This document shows positions 1 to 8,930 of a DNA stretch of 64,000 nucleotides, in pieces. The stretch is from contig JAJDNS010000032.1 of NCBI GenBank assembly GCA_022340585.1, forward strand, positions 22,471 through 86,470. Direction: 5' to 3'. A program made the position numbers and the translations under genes. Under the pieces are notes generated by a model. It worked only from the letters and a program-made list of their open reading frames with translations, ran no database searches and was not told the origin of the DNA. The DNA comes from Acidobacteriota bacterium. GTDB lineage: Bacteria > Acidobacteriota > Vicinamibacteria > Fen-336. Numbering within the stretch: position 1 is the first letter of the stretch; the number at the start of each line of letters is the position of its first letter.

Positions 1-845
1 AGAAGGCCGCCCCGAAGAAGGCTGGCACCAGGAAGGCCGCCCCGAAGAGGACTGCCGCGAAGAAGGCGGCGGCCATAAAGAGGTCGACGGCCAGGACCAC
101 CGGCCTCGGGACGTCGCGCCGGCGGCGGCGGGAGGCGCCCGTGGTTCCCCCGGGAGCCATCCCCGGCCTCAGCGAGGAAGACCAGATCCGCTCCGCCAAG
201 TACCTGCCGCGGGAGCTGCCCGACCGGCTCTTCGAGGAGGAGCGGTTCCTGTTCCCGGAGAGCTACGGCGTCAACCGCGTCCGTCTGCTCGTCCGCGATC
301 CCGAGTGGGTCTTCGCCTACTGGGACGTCAGCGCGGAGACGATGAAGGGCCTCGCGCGAAGCCTCGGTGAGCGAGCCTTCAAGCTCTCGCGCCTGACCCT
401 TCGGGTGCTCGACCCCGTGAGCGGCGGCTCGAGCGACATCCTGCTGCCGTCGGGATCGCGCTGGTGGTACATCCGGACCGACGCCGCTCGCCGCACGTAT
501 CGCGCGGAGATCGGGGTCACGCTGCCCTCGGGTGAGTTCCGGAGGCTCGCCGAGAGCAACGCGGTGGTCACCCCGCGGGTGGGACCCTCGCGCGAGCGGG
601 CCCGTCGTCGGCTCAGCTACGCGGGCGCCGGCGACCTGCCCCTGGAAGAGACGTCGGCGGCCGGGAAGGCGGACCGCGAGGCGGGCCTCGCCTCGGAGCC
701 CTGGACGGGAGCCGGCGACGCGTCCGCCTCGGGTGGGCACGGCGGGGCCAGCGACTCCTTCCGACCGACCCGGCCCGGCGGAGAAGCCCGGCCCGGGGCG
801 AGCGACACCTTCCGGCCCGGGGCCAGCGACACTCACCGCCGCTAG
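1..845 (+). CDS. DUF4912 domain protein, 5' end outside the window
   Basis: The reading frame is open to the left edge, so the N-terminus is missing; an internal GTG at 141 is not needed as a start. The first ~45 visible residues are a Lys/Ala/Arg-rich tail with repeated KKAA and RKAAPK motifs, like bacterial histone H1-like tails. A compact domain follows (about residues 60-180) with the motif RDPEWVFAYWDVS, which I recognise as DUF4912, a carbohydrate-binding-like domain of unknown ligand. The C-terminus is low-complexity, with near-repeats of RPGASDTF. The stop lies 11 bases before a GH57 branching-enzyme gene, a pairing seen in other bacteria, so a role linked to glycogen is inferred. The basic tail suggests contact with nucleic acid or another polyanion, which is untested. 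Confidence 0.8.
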   Translation, partial: KAAPKKAGTRKAAPKRTAAKKAAAIKRSTARTTGLGTSRRRRREAPVVPPGAIPGLSEEDQIRSAKYLPRELPDRLFEEERFLFPESYGVNRVRLLVRDPEWVFAYWDVSAETMKGLARSLGERAFKLSRLTLRVLDPVSGGSSDILLPSGSRWWYIRTDAARRTYRAEIGVTLPSGEFRRLAESNAVVTPRVGPSRERARRRLSYAGAGDLPLEETSAAGKADREAGLASEPWTGAGDASASGGHGGASDSFRPTRPGGEARPGASDTFRPGASDTHRR

Positions 846-856
846 GGAGGAGGAGT

Positions 857-2449
857 ATGCCGGTCGGGTACTGGTGCCCCGTCCTTCACGCGCACCTGCC
901 CTACGTCCGGCACCCCGAGTACCCCGAGTTCCTCGAGGAGGACTGGTTCTTCGAGGCCCTGACCGAGACCTACGTCCCCGTTCTCAAGGTCCTCGACGGC
1001 CTGGTGCAGGACGGCGTCGAGTACCGCCTCACCATGACGCTGTCGCCACCGCTGGTCTCGATGATGACGGACGAGCTGCTCGTCGGCCGCTACCGGCGCT
1101 ACCTCGACCGCCTGGTGGATCTGGCCCTGCGAGAGACCGAGCGGACCAAGCGCGAGCAACCCCACCTGGAGGAGATGGCGTGGTGGTATGTCCGGGAGTT
1201 CGAGGACGTCCGCCGGCTCTTCTGCGACGAGTGGGGCTCGAACGTGGTGGGCGCTTTCCGACGGCACCTGGACACCGGCCGCCTGGAGGTCCTCACCTGC
1301 GCCGCGACCCATGGCTTCCTGCCCCTGATGGACGCGGTGCCCGAGGCGGTGCGGGCCCAGATCCACGTGGGTGCCCAGCACTACCGGAAGCACTTCGATC
1401 GTGACCCCGCCGGGATCTGGCTCCCGGAGTGCGCCTACATGCCGGGCCACGAGGTCTTCCTGAGGGAGGCGGGGCTCCGCTTCAGCTTCCTCGAGGCCCA
1501 CGGCCTCACCGAGGCCCACCCCCAGCCGAGCTTCGGGGTGCACGCGCCCCTCGTCTCCCCGGGGGGGATCGTCTTCTTCGGCCGGGACATGGAGTCGTCG
1601 CGGCAGGTGTGGAGCTCCGAGTCCGGCTATCCCGGCGACTTCGACTACCGCGAGTTCTACAAGGACATCGGCTGGGAGCTCCCGGTGGAGTACCTGGCCG
1701 ACTTCCTCCCCGACGGGCAGCGCAAGAACCTCGGGATCAAGTACCACCGGGTCAGCGGCCGGGGCGTCGACCTCGCCCACAAGCAGCCGTACGTCCGGGA
1801 CTGGGCGGTGGAGAAGGCCGCGCTCCACGCCGGGAACTTTCTCTTCAACCGCGAGAAGCAGATCCAGCACCTCGCCGCCCACATGGACCGGCCGGCCCTC
1901 GTGGTGAGCCCGTACGACGCGGAGCTGTTCGGGCACTGGTGGTTCGAGGGACCGCAGTTCCTCGACTTCCTGTTCCGCAAGATGCACCACGACCAGGACG
2001 TGGTGAAGCCGATCACCCCGTCGGAGTACCTCGGACGCTTCGACGACCTCGAGGTCTGCCAGCCCCCCATGAGCACCTGGGGCGAGCACGGGTACGCCGA
2101 GGTGTGGCTCAACGAGTCGAACGGCTGGATCTACCCCCACCTCGACATGGCCGCCGAGCGCATGGTGGAGCTGGCCCGCCGCTACGAGGACGCCGACGGC
2201 CTGGAGATCCGGGCCCTGAACCAGGCGGCGCGGGAGCTCCTCCTGGCCCAGTCGTCGGACTGGGCCTTCATCATGAAGACCGACACCACGGTGGAGTACG
2301 CCAAGAAGCGCACCCGAGACCACGTGGCCCGCTTCGACTACCTCTACCGCGCCCTCACCGGCCAGTGCCCCCTTGAGGAGCCGATCCTGAGGGAGTTCGA
2401 GGAGAGGGACAACATCTTCCTCGAGCTGGACTACCGGGTCTATCGGTAG
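857..2449 (+). CDS. GH57 1,4-alpha-glucan branching enzyme
   Basis: This is a 530-residue glycoside hydrolase family 57 protein that probably forms alpha-1,6 branches in glycogen in the cytoplasm. The N-terminus shows the family's HAHLPYVRHPEYPEFLEE block. The expected nucleophile is Glu191 in WLPECAY and the acid/base is Asp354 in SPYDAELFGHWW, both at positions usual for GH57 branching enzymes. The C-terminal third is the helical DUF1957-type domain with the STWGEHGYAEVWLN stretch. The length matches the ~526-residue mycobacterial-type members. The ATG follows a strong purine-rich ribosome site (GGGAGGAGGAG). It is the second gene of a likely operon with the DUF4912 gene. Specificity as branching enzyme rather than amylopullulanase rests on length and motifs. 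Confidence 0.92.
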   Translation: MPVGYWCPVLHAHLPYVRHPEYPEFLEEDWFFEALTETYVPVLKVLDGLVQDGVEYRLTMTLSPPLVSMMTDELLVGRYRRYLDRLVDLALRETERTKREQPHLEEMAWWYVREFEDVRRLFCDEWGSNVVGAFRRHLDTGRLEVLTCAATHGFLPLMDAVPEAVRAQIHVGAQHYRKHFDRDPAGIWLPECAYMPGHEVFLREAGLRFSFLEAHGLTEAHPQPSFGVHAPLVSPGGIVFFGRDMESSRQVWSSESGYPGDFDYREFYKDIGWELPVEYLADFLPDGQRKNLGIKYHRVSGRGVDLAHKQPYVRDWAVEKAALHAGNFLFNREKQIQHLAAHMDRPALVVSPYDAELFGHWWFEGPQFLDFLFRKMHHDQDVVKPITPSEYLGRFDDLEVCQPPMSTWGEHGYAEVWLNESNGWIYPHLDMAAERMVELARRYEDADGLEIRALNQAARELLLAQSSDWAFIMKTDTTVEYAKKRTRDHVARFDYLYRALTGQCPLEEPILREFEERDNIFLELDYRVYR

Positions 2450-2699
2450 ACGGGCCGTTCCGGCCTGTCCGGCCCGCGGCCACGACGTGTCGCGATTGCG
2501 GCCAGACTCGGGACGCCGGGCTCGGTGGGCCCCGAAAGCGGCGGATGTGGAGCTGGCACGAGGGTTGCTCACCCAGGGGGCAGGCTCACTCTTCGCGGGC
2601 CCACGAGCGCGGCACGGCGCAGGTCGGGGAGTTTGGAGGGAGCTTCCTCACCTGAGTTGGGCCGCGCTCGTCTTTTCGTTCTGAGCGGGCCCCGGGAGG

Positions 2700-3299
2700 T
2701 CACTCCCGCAGCCAGCCCGGAAGCGCACCGGCGCGGCGCGCTTCCTCGTGAAGATCCGCCAGGGCCTTCTCCGCGGCCCGCAGCTCGGCCTCGGCCTTGT
2801 CGGCCCAGGCCTTCATCGTCTGGGCGGAGTAGATGACGCGTCGCCCGTTCTCGTCGAACCTGGCGGGCTGACCGATGCTGATCTGCCTCACGAGGGCCTC
2901 GTAGTGCTTCTTCGCGTACGCGAGATCGTTGCGGGCGTGACGAGCCCGGTCTCGCCAGAACTCCTCCTTGCTCATCGAGACGGGAAAGACGTTGACGCCC
3001 GGCATCTCTGCCTCGAAGAGTCGCCGGGTCCGCCGGGTCCGAGGCGCCGGTTCCGGGGCACTCGTCCCCGGGTCGTTGGCGAGCTGTCCCTCGTTCGAGG
3101 CGAGCTCGTCCTCCGTCACCACCTTCACCTCGGTCGTGGTCTTCTTCCGCTGCTCCCGTTCCTTGCGCGCGGCTTCGCCCAACGACTGGCCAAAGCCGAC
3201 GGCCGGGAGCGCGAGGAAGCAGAGCGTCAGGCCCAGCCGTCGCGCTGGGGCTCCGTCTGGGCAGCCTCCGGCGTTGGCCAGGGCCTCACTCCATGCCAT
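2700..3299 (-). CDS. Secreted hypothetical protein with charged helices
   Basis: The family was not recognised. A hydrophobic segment (LGLTLCFLALPAVGFGQ) preceded by Arg-Arg looks like a signal peptide with cleavage near GFGQ, followed by a highly charged helix rich in Glu, Arg and Lys. The C-terminal half (about 120-199) is predicted helical, with the motif MSKEEFWRDRARHARNDLAYAKKHYEAL. Such QSLGEAARKERE-type exported proteins of unknown role are familiar from acidobacterial genomes. I chose the ATG at 3299 because the purine-rich GAGAGGGGGAG lies just upstream; an in-frame start at 3338 would add 13 residues. The 250 bases between its 3' end and the GH57 gene hold nothing I recognise. It is transcribed convergently with the GH57 gene. 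Confidence 0.6.
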   Translation of the reverse strand: MAWSEALANAGGCPDGAPARRLGLTLCFLALPAVGFGQSLGEAARKEREQRKKTTTEVKVVTEDELASNEGQLANDPGTSAPEPAPRTRRTRRLFEAEMPGVNVFPVSMSKEEFWRDRARHARNDLAYAKKHYEALVRQISIGQPARFDENGRRVIYSAQTMKAWADKAEAELRAAEKALADLHEEARRAGALPGWLRE

Positions 3300-3468
3300 G
3301 GCTCCCCCTCTCTCGGTCGGTCCGAGCGGTCTGGTCACAATTCGGCCTGGTTACGAGACGGAGGGATACTGAATCCTGGGAGGAACGGTCAGCGCCGCGC
3401 CAGAGACGGGTTGCCTACGTTGCTGGCTCAAATGATCCAGGCTCGTCCGGAGTGTGCCGCGGACTCCT

Positions 3469-3816
3469 CTAGCCGAGCGTGTCCGGTGGGCCATTCCTGC
3501 GAGGAGCGTTCAGGTTCGGGATTCGCGTGCCGGGCTTTGTCGGCTGGGTCGCGGCCTCCCTCGTCTCGCGAAGGATCTCGGCCAGGGTGACGACGCCGGT
3601 GCCAGCCCAGACGGACGCTGCCAGCGCCGAGACGCCCGCGAACGCAATCGGGGTCAGAGATCGGTGGGTCTCGAACAACGGCGCGATCATGATCCAGAAG
3701 CTGGCGACGGCGGCGAACGCCGAGGAGATGCCTCCCAGCACCACCGCGAACCACAGGAAGGCGCGCCCGACTCTGCGTCTCAATCGTGTCCCTCCCTCGG
3801 GCGAACGATACGCCAA
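3469..3816 (-). CDS. Small two-helix membrane protein, unknown function
   Basis: This frame encodes 115 residues with two clear hydrophobic segments (FLWFAVVLGGISSAFAAVAS and LTPIAFAGVSALAASVWAGT) and a polar, Pro/Arg-rich C-terminal tail, so it is probably an inner-membrane protein. No family motif was recognised. Other frames over the same bases (190-residue ORFs on each strand) look like composition artefacts because they lack hydrophobic patterning. The start codon is uncertain; an internal start near the first membrane helix is possible. It stands alone, divergent from the protein kinase gene. Confidence 0.45.
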   Translation of the reverse strand: MAYRSPEGGTRLRRRVGRAFLWFAVVLGGISSAFAAVASFWIMIAPLFETHRSLTPIAFAGVSALAASVWAGTGVVTLAEILRETREAATQPTKPGTRIPNLNAPRRNGPPDTLG

Positions 3817-3882
3817 CCGGCGCGATCAGGAAAGGGACGCGCCGGCACGGGAGTGGCCCCCCGGCCCCGCCGGTGATGGCCG

Positions 3883-3888
3883 TATAAT
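3883..3888 (+). promoter_or_regulatory. Putative -10 box for the kinase gene
   Basis: A perfect TATAAT lies 53 bases before the preferred kinase start in otherwise GC-rich DNA. A transcript would start near 3895. No good -35 hexamer is visible 16-18 bases upstream. Confidence 0.4.
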
Positions 3889-3941
3889 CCCGGTGCTCCA
3901 GGAACAACTCGTGCTGCGTGGCCGTCCGAGCGGAAGGTGCG

Positions 3942-6584
3942 ATGACGCTGAGCCCAGGGACGCGGATCGGACCGTACGAGATCGTCGGCGCCCTCGGCAC
4001 GGGCGGGATGGGCGAGGTCTATCGCGCCCGGGACACGAAGCTCAACCGTGATGCGGCGATCAAGGTGCTTCCGGAGACGTTCGCGCACGACGCCGATTGG
4101 GTGGCGCGGCTTCGGCGCGAGGCGCAGGTGCTCGCCGCCCTCAGTCACCCCCACATCGCCTCGATCTACGGACTCGAAGAGACGGACCAACGCCTGGCGC
4201 TGGCCCTCGAGCTGGTCGAGGGAGAGGACCTCGCCCAGCGCCTCGAGCGTGGCGCGATCCCCGTGGACGAGGCGATCGAGTGTGCGCGGCAGGCAGTGGA
4301 CGGTCTCGAGGCGGCGCACGAGAAGGGCGTCGTGCACCGCGACCTGAAGCCGGCGAACATCAGGCGGACCGAGAACGGCACGGTCAAGATTCTCGATTTT
4401 GGCCTGGCCAAAGAGCACGCGAGCGGTGCGGGACCGGCGGGCAGCGATCCGTCCCAATCGCCGACCATGGCGCGTTTCGGGACCGAGGCCGGGGTCATCC
4501 TCGGCACCGCCGCCTACATGAGCCCCGAGCAGGCCCGGGGCAAGCCGGTCGACAAGCGGTCGGACATCTGGGCGTTCGGCGTGGTGCTCTTCGAGATGCT
4601 GACGGGCCAGAAGCTCTTCCCGGGAGAGACGCTGAGCGACACCCTGGCCGCGGTGCTGACTCGTGAGCCCGACTGGACGCTACTGCCGGCGTCGACCCCT
4701 CCGGGCGTGCGCCGGGTCCTCGCGCGGTGCCTGGAGCGGGACCCGCGGAAGCGCCTGCGCGACATCGGTGATGCCCGCCCGGATCTGGAAGGCACGTCCG
4801 AGCCCCCGGGCCCCCAGCCCATCGCCGCACGCTCGCTCCGGAGCGTCCTGCCGTGGGGCCTGGCCGCGGCGGCGTTGGCCCTGGCCGGGTGGGCGATGTG
4901 GAGCCGGCCTGATCCCGGCGTGGCCGCGCGCGAGGTGACGCACCTCGATGTCGCCCTGCCGTCCGACGTCGAGCCCATCTGGTCGGTCACGGGAGGGGCC
5001 GGGATCTCGTCGAACGGTCGGGGCGTGCTGATGTGCGGTGCCACGGGCGGTGTGCGGCACCTGTTCGTGCGCTCGCTCGATCGGGCCGAGGCGAGGGAGA
5101 TCCCCGGGAGCAGCAACGTCAACGCCAGCGACTTCTCGCCCGACGGCGGGAGCGTGGCGTTCATCCGGGGGAACGGATCGGTCACGCGCCTCTCGTTGGC
5201 CGACCAGCAACGGGACGTCGTGGCGACCGGGGCGGACCTCGCCGGCGGGATCGTGTGGAGTCGGGCGGGGATCATCTTCGGTCGCGGCGGGGCGCTGCGG
5301 ATCGTCTCGCCCGAGGGCGGGACACCCCGGGCGCTGACCGAGCTCGACGCCGCACGGCGAGAAGTGGCCCACGATTTCCCGATGGTGCCGCCGGGCGAGC
5401 GCCACCTGCTCTTCTCGAGCCTGACCACCGAGGTGGGTGCGGAACGGATCGAGGCGGTCTCGCTCGACGGAGGCGCGCGGTCGGTGGTCGTCGAGCGTGC
5501 AACGAGCCCGGTCTGGTCGCCCACCGGCCACCTGCTCTTCGCGAGGGACGGCGCGGTGCTGGCGGTGGCCTTCGACCCGGTCACGGCCACGACCCGGGGC
5601 GACGCGATCCCGGTGATCTCGCCCGGCGTCGTGGAGAGGACATCGTATGGCGTCGTGGGATTGAAGCTCTCGTCGACGGGGACACTGCTCTACCCGCCCG
5701 CCGGCTTCCAGGACAAGCAGGTGGTATCGGTCGGCCGCGACGGTGCGGCGCTGGACCTCGGCCTGCCCCCAGGGCAGTACTCCAACCCCCGGATCTCCCC
5801 CGCCGGGCTCCGACTTCTCACCGACCTGGGTGGCAGTGTCGTGGAGACGCTCGACCTGGCCCGGGGCACCCGGGCGCGGCTCACCGCGGCGGCGCTGGGC
5901 ACGAGCTTCTCCACGTGGGCCGCGGACGGGAGTCGCGTCGTGTTCCGTCGGTTCAACGCGCCCTTCTGGGTGGCCGCGGACGGGAGCGGCGAGTCCGCCC
6001 GGCTGCCCGCGGGGGCGGTCAACGACTTTCCGTCGTCACCCGGGCCCGATCCGGACTCCGTGATCGTCGTGCGTATCCGGCCCGAGACGTCCGGGGACGT
6101 CTTCCTGATGTCGATCAGCGGGGCCTTCGAGCCCCGGCCCCTGATCGTCACGCCGGCCTACGACGGCGGTCCGCAGCTGGACCCGGACGGCCGTTGGCTG
6201 CTCTACCAGTCGAACGCCTCGGGGCAGCACGAGATCTACGTCCGGCCCTACCCCGAGCTGGATCGGCAGTGGCAGGTCTCCGAAGGCGGAGGCGTGCAGG
6301 CGCGGTGGAGCCGCGGAGGCCGGGAGATCTACTACCGCAGCGGACAGCACGTCGTCGCAGTGTCCTTCGATGGCTCGGGTGCGGAGCCGACCCTGGGAAC
6401 ACCCAAGGCTCTGTTTCGCGACGACTACGAGTTCGGCACGGGCATCAGCATCCCCAACTACGACGTCACGCCCGACGGCCGTTTCGTCATGCTTCGCCGG
6501 GACCCCAGCGCCGGCAAGCTCCGCCTCGTCGTCAACTGGACGGAGGAGCTGAAGCGGATCCTGGCCGAGGGCGGGGTTCGTTGA
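3942..6584 (+). CDS. Membrane Ser/Thr protein kinase with TolB/WD40-like propeller
   Basis: This is an 880-residue Hanks-type kinase. It has a glycine loop GTGGMGEV at 19-26, ATP-binding Lys41 in AAIKVLP, HRDLKPAN with catalytic Asp134, a DFG motif and the activation-segment signature GTAAYMSPEQARG, so the kinase should be active. A single membrane helix follows at about 297-315 (VLPWGLAAAALALAGWAMW). The remaining ~560 residues form repeated beta-propeller blades of the PD40/TolB type (for example FSPDGGSVAFIRG and DPDGRWLLYQSN), expected outside the cytoplasm as a sensor. This architecture is expanded in Acidobacteriota. I chose the ATG at 3942, which directly precedes the kinase domain and follows GGAAGG; a GTG at 3918 would add eight residues. 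The gene stands alone and its substrate cannot be inferred. Confidence 0.93.
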   Translation: MTLSPGTRIGPYEIVGALGTGGMGEVYRARDTKLNRDAAIKVLPETFAHDADWVARLRREAQVLAALSHPHIASIYGLEETDQRLALALELVEGEDLAQRLERGAIPVDEAIECARQAVDGLEAAHEKGVVHRDLKPANIRRTENGTVKILDFGLAKEHASGAGPAGSDPSQSPTMARFGTEAGVILGTAAYMSPEQARGKPVDKRSDIWAFGVVLFEMLTGQKLFPGETLSDTLAAVLTREPDWTLLPASTPPGVRRVLARCLERDPRKRLRDIGDARPDLEGTSEPPGPQPIAARSLRSVLPWGLAAAALALAGWAMWSRPDPGVAAREVTHLDVALPSDVEPIWSVTGGAGISSNGRGVLMCGATGGVRHLFVRSLDRAEAREIPGSSNVNASDFSPDGGSVAFIRGNGSVTRLSLADQQRDVVATGADLAGGIVWSRAGIIFGRGGALRIVSPEGGTPRALTELDAARREVAHDFPMVPPGERHLLFSSLTTEVGAERIEAVSLDGGARSVVVERATSPVWSPTGHLLFARDGAVLAVAFDPVTATTRGDAIPVISPGVVERTSYGVVGLKLSSTGTLLYPPAGFQDKQVVSVGRDGAALDLGLPPGQYSNPRISPAGLRLLTDLGGSVVETLDLARGTRARLTAAALGTSFSTWAADGSRVVFRRFNAPFWVAADGSGESARLPAGAVNDFPSSPGPDPDSVIVVRIRPETSGDVFLMSISGAFEPRPLIVTPAYDGGPQLDPDGRWLLYQSNASGQHEIYVRPYPELDRQWQVSEGGGVQARWSRGGREIYYRSGQHVVAVSFDGSGAEPTLGTPKALFRDDYEFGTGISIPNYDVTPDGRFVMLRRDPSAGKLRLVVNWTEELKRILAEGGVR

Positions 6585-6710
6585 GGCGGGGTTGCCTCAG
6601 TCCCAGATGGCCGAGCGGGCGGGCGAGCGCTGGCGAACCCGTGACAGCGCGGACCACCGGGTGTATAGGTAGGGCTCGGGGGCTCGAAGCGTTCCCCTGG
6701 GGAGGTCCCC

Positions 6711-7547
6711 ATGACCGCCACCGTGCGCCCAGCCGCCGTGGCGGGGTCCTGGTACCCCGGCACCGCCGCGGCGATCACCGCCGAGGTGGACCAGTACCTC
6801 GACGCGGCGCGTGATGTCTCCGCGCCGGGCCGGGTGATCGCCCTCGTCAGCCCCCACGCCGGGCTGCGGTACTCGGGGCCGGTGGCGGCCCACGGCTACC
6901 GGTTGCTGCGGGGACGGTCGCCCCTGACCGTCGTCCTGGTCGGGCCCTCCCACCGGGCCGCCTTCGGGGGCGTGGCGCTGCAGGCCCACGGCTCGTGGGA
7001 GACACCCCTCGGGCGGGTGCCGATCGACGAGGAGGTGGCCGGGGGCCTGCTGGGTGCCGGAGCCGGCGTGCTCGAGCACCCGGACGTCCACCGGGACGAG
7101 CACTCGCTCGAGATGCAGATGCCGTTTCTGCAGCGGCTGGTCTCCGACCTCCGGATCGTGCCCGCGATGATGGGCAGCCAGTCGCGCCACGAGGTCGACT
7201 CCCTGGCCGAGGCCCTCGCCAGCGCGCTCTCGGGACGCGAGGACGTGATCATGGTCGCCTCGAGCGATCTTTCCCACTACCAGCCGGCCCCGGTGGCCAA
7301 CCAGCAGGACGCGGTCGTGGTGGAGCACGTGGGGCAAATGGACGCCGCCGGGCTCATGGACCGTCTGGAGACCCACGAGAACGTGGCTTGCGGCGGCGGC
7401 CCGGTGGTGGCGGTGATGAAGGCGGCGCGGGCTCTCGGCGCCGACCAGGCGACGGTTCTCAAGTACGCGGACAGCGGCGACGTGGGACCACGCGACAAGT
7501 CCCACGTCGTGGGCTACCTGTCCGCGGCGCTGACGGCCTCGTCGTGA
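6711..7547 (+). CDS. amrB: AmmeMemoRadiSam system protein B (Memo family)
   Basis: This 278-residue protein belongs to the Memo family, which resembles class III extradiol dioxygenases. Visible hallmarks are PAAVAGSWYPG at the N-terminus, SPHAGLRYSGPVAAHGY, the VGPSHRAAFGG loop, EHSLEMQMPFLQ, and SSDLSHYQP near the C-terminus. The conserved histidines that bind metal in this family are retained. Start selection is supported by GGGGAGG just upstream of the ATG. Its stop overlaps the GTG of the AMMECR1-family gene, so the two are probably translated together. In many prokaryotes the pair occurs with a radical SAM protein; none lies next to it here. The biochemical role of the bacterial system is not settled. 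Confidence 0.92.
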   Translation: MTATVRPAAVAGSWYPGTAAAITAEVDQYLDAARDVSAPGRVIALVSPHAGLRYSGPVAAHGYRLLRGRSPLTVVLVGPSHRAAFGGVALQAHGSWETPLGRVPIDEEVAGGLLGAGAGVLEHPDVHRDEHSLEMQMPFLQRLVSDLRIVPAMMGSQSRHEVDSLAEALASALSGREDVIMVASSDLSHYQPAPVANQQDAVVVEHVGQMDAAGLMDRLETHENVACGGGPVVAVMKAARALGADQATVLKYADSGDVGPRDKSHVVGYLSAALTASS

Positions 7548-8128
7548 GCGTGAGAGCGACGGCGGCGGGTGACCTCACCACCGAAGAGCGGACCGAGCTC
7601 CTACGCGTGGCGCGTCGGTCGCTGGAAGAGCACTTCGCGGGGCGAGGCCCCTACCGGCCGGAGCCCGTGACGCCCACGCTGGGAGAGAAGCGCGGGGCCT
7701 TCGTCACCCTGCACCGGACCCGGGGCGGGGACCTGCGCGGCTGCGTGGGGATGATGCGGTCGGAGGAGTCTCTCGTCCGGACGGTGGCCCGAATGGCGGT
7801 GTCGGCGGCCACCGAGGACGGCCGCTTTGACCCGGTCACCGCCGCGGAGCTGCCGGAGCTCCAACTCGAGATATCCGCCCTTGGCCCGATGCTCCCGGTA
7901 ATCCCCGAGGATGTGGAGGTGGGGCGGCACGGCCTGCTCATCAGCCACGCGGGTCGGCGCGGCGTGCTGCTGCCCCAGGTCCCGGTCGAGCACGAGTGGG
8001 ACCGGGAGACCTTCCTCGACCACACCTGCTTGAAGGCGGGGCTGGCTCCCGGGACCTGGAAGGAAGAGGGCGTCGAGCTCCTCGGCTTCACCGCCGAGGT
8101 GTTCGGGGAAGAGGACGCCCCCTCGTAG
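7544..8128 (+). CDS. amrA: AmmeMemoRadiSam system protein A (AMMECR1 domain)
   Basis: This is a 194-residue AMMECR1-family protein. Diagnostic segments are GAFVTLHRTRGGDLRGCVG, with the family's LRGC motif, ISALGPMLPV, and GRRGVLLPQVPVEHEWDRET near the C-terminus, followed by FLDHTCLKAGL. I placed the start at the GTG in the GTGA that overlaps the stop of the Memo gene; a second GTG six bases later is equally possible. Coupling to Memo is the usual arrangement for this family. The 200 bases downstream hold only a short tandem repeat before the next gene. Confidence 0.9.
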   Translation: MSVRATAAGDLTTEERTELLRVARRSLEEHFAGRGPYRPEPVTPTLGEKRGAFVTLHRTRGGDLRGCVGMMRSEESLVRTVARMAVSAATEDGRFDPVTAAELPELQLEISALGPMLPVIPEDVEVGRHGLLISHAGRRGVLLPQVPVEHEWDRETFLDHTCLKAGLAPGTWKEEGVELLGFTAEVFGEEDAPS

Positions 8129-8230
8129 GAAGGGCCACGCGCACGCGAAGGGACGGGCTCGGTCCCCGAGTGAAGCCTCAAGCCACATCGTCCGAGGTCT
8201 CCGGATTCCCGGGTACAAGCCGTCGTCGAA

Positions 8231-8272
8231 GGCCAACGAGCTGTCGTTTTCGGCCAACGAGTTGTCGTCCTG
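8231..8272 (+). repeat. Two-copy 21-bp tandem repeat
   Basis: Two adjacent units begin GGCCAACGAG and continue with CTGTCGT or TTGTCGT, differing at only a few bases. They lie about 60 bases before the PepSY-type gene. No coding frame or hairpin function is evident. Confidence 0.6.
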
Positions 8273-8331
8273 GGGCATGAACGGTGGAAGGGCTCTATGA
8301 TGTCCGGCCAGTCCAGCCGCCAGGAGCGTTC

Positions 8332-8928
8332 ATGACCCGTTGGATGATGCGCATTCACATGTACACCGGGCTGTTCAACTTCACGGCCCTCGTCCTCTTC
8401 GGCGTCGTGGGGGTGATCGCGAGCGTGCTCCCGCCCCACTCCGATCGGCCCCGGCCCGAGCGAGAGGTCGAGGAGGTGGAGCTCGAGGTTCCGGGAGGGC
8501 TCGACGACCGGCAGCTCGCCGATCACGTCCAGGCCACCCTCGCCCTGCCCTTCACGGGCCCCGCACCGGCCTGGACGCTGCGCCGCGACGACGACCACCA
8601 CCTCCAGTTCCGGCTGCCGACGCCGGCACGGTCCTAAGAGATCACCGTCCTCGAGGAGGAATGGCGCCTTCGCATCGAGACCCTCCAGGCCGCCTCCTGG
8701 CAGTACCTCATCCACCTGCACGAGATGGTGCCCTCCCGCGTGGCGTCGTCGGACCTGCGGGTCCGGGCCTGGGCCTGGTACCTCGAGCTGTCGATCTGGT
8801 CGCTGCTCCTCATGGCTCTCTCGGGTGTGTACCTCTGGCTGAGCACCCGCCCCCGGCACCGCTGGGCCCGCGTCTCCCTGGTCGTCGGCACGCTGGTCCT
8901 CGTGGGCTTCTACTGGGTGGTGAGGTAG
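8332..8928 (+). pseudogene. PepSY-associated membrane protein, interrupted by in-frame TAA
   Basis: One reading frame of 199 codons runs from the ATG at 8332 (preceded by AGGAG) to a TAG at 8926, but a TAA at 8635-8637 interrupts it. Before the stop lies a membrane helix (RIHMYTGLFNFTALVLFGVV) and a periplasmic-looking domain. Directly after it the same frame continues with EITVLEEEWRLRIETLQAA, then HLHEMVPSR and two more membrane helices, ending FYWVVR. This order matches the PepSY-associated TM family (histidine-bearing helices, possible haem or metal link). The sequence either side reads smoothly without a frameshift, so a single TAC or AAG to TAA change is the simplest explanation; sequencing error or recoding are alternatives. 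The intact partner gene starts two bases downstream. Confidence 0.7.
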
Positions 8929-8930
8929 CC

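Noticed and set aside
842..2572. A 576-residue minus-strand open frame antisense to the GH57 gene
   Set aside because: It is a composition shadow: GC-rich codon usage leaves the antisense frame open, and the translation has no domain motifs.
2450..2699. Intrinsic terminator after the GH57 gene
   Set aside because: G/C-rich inverted segments exist, but no stem followed by a T-run could be shown; the same holds at most gene ends in this window.
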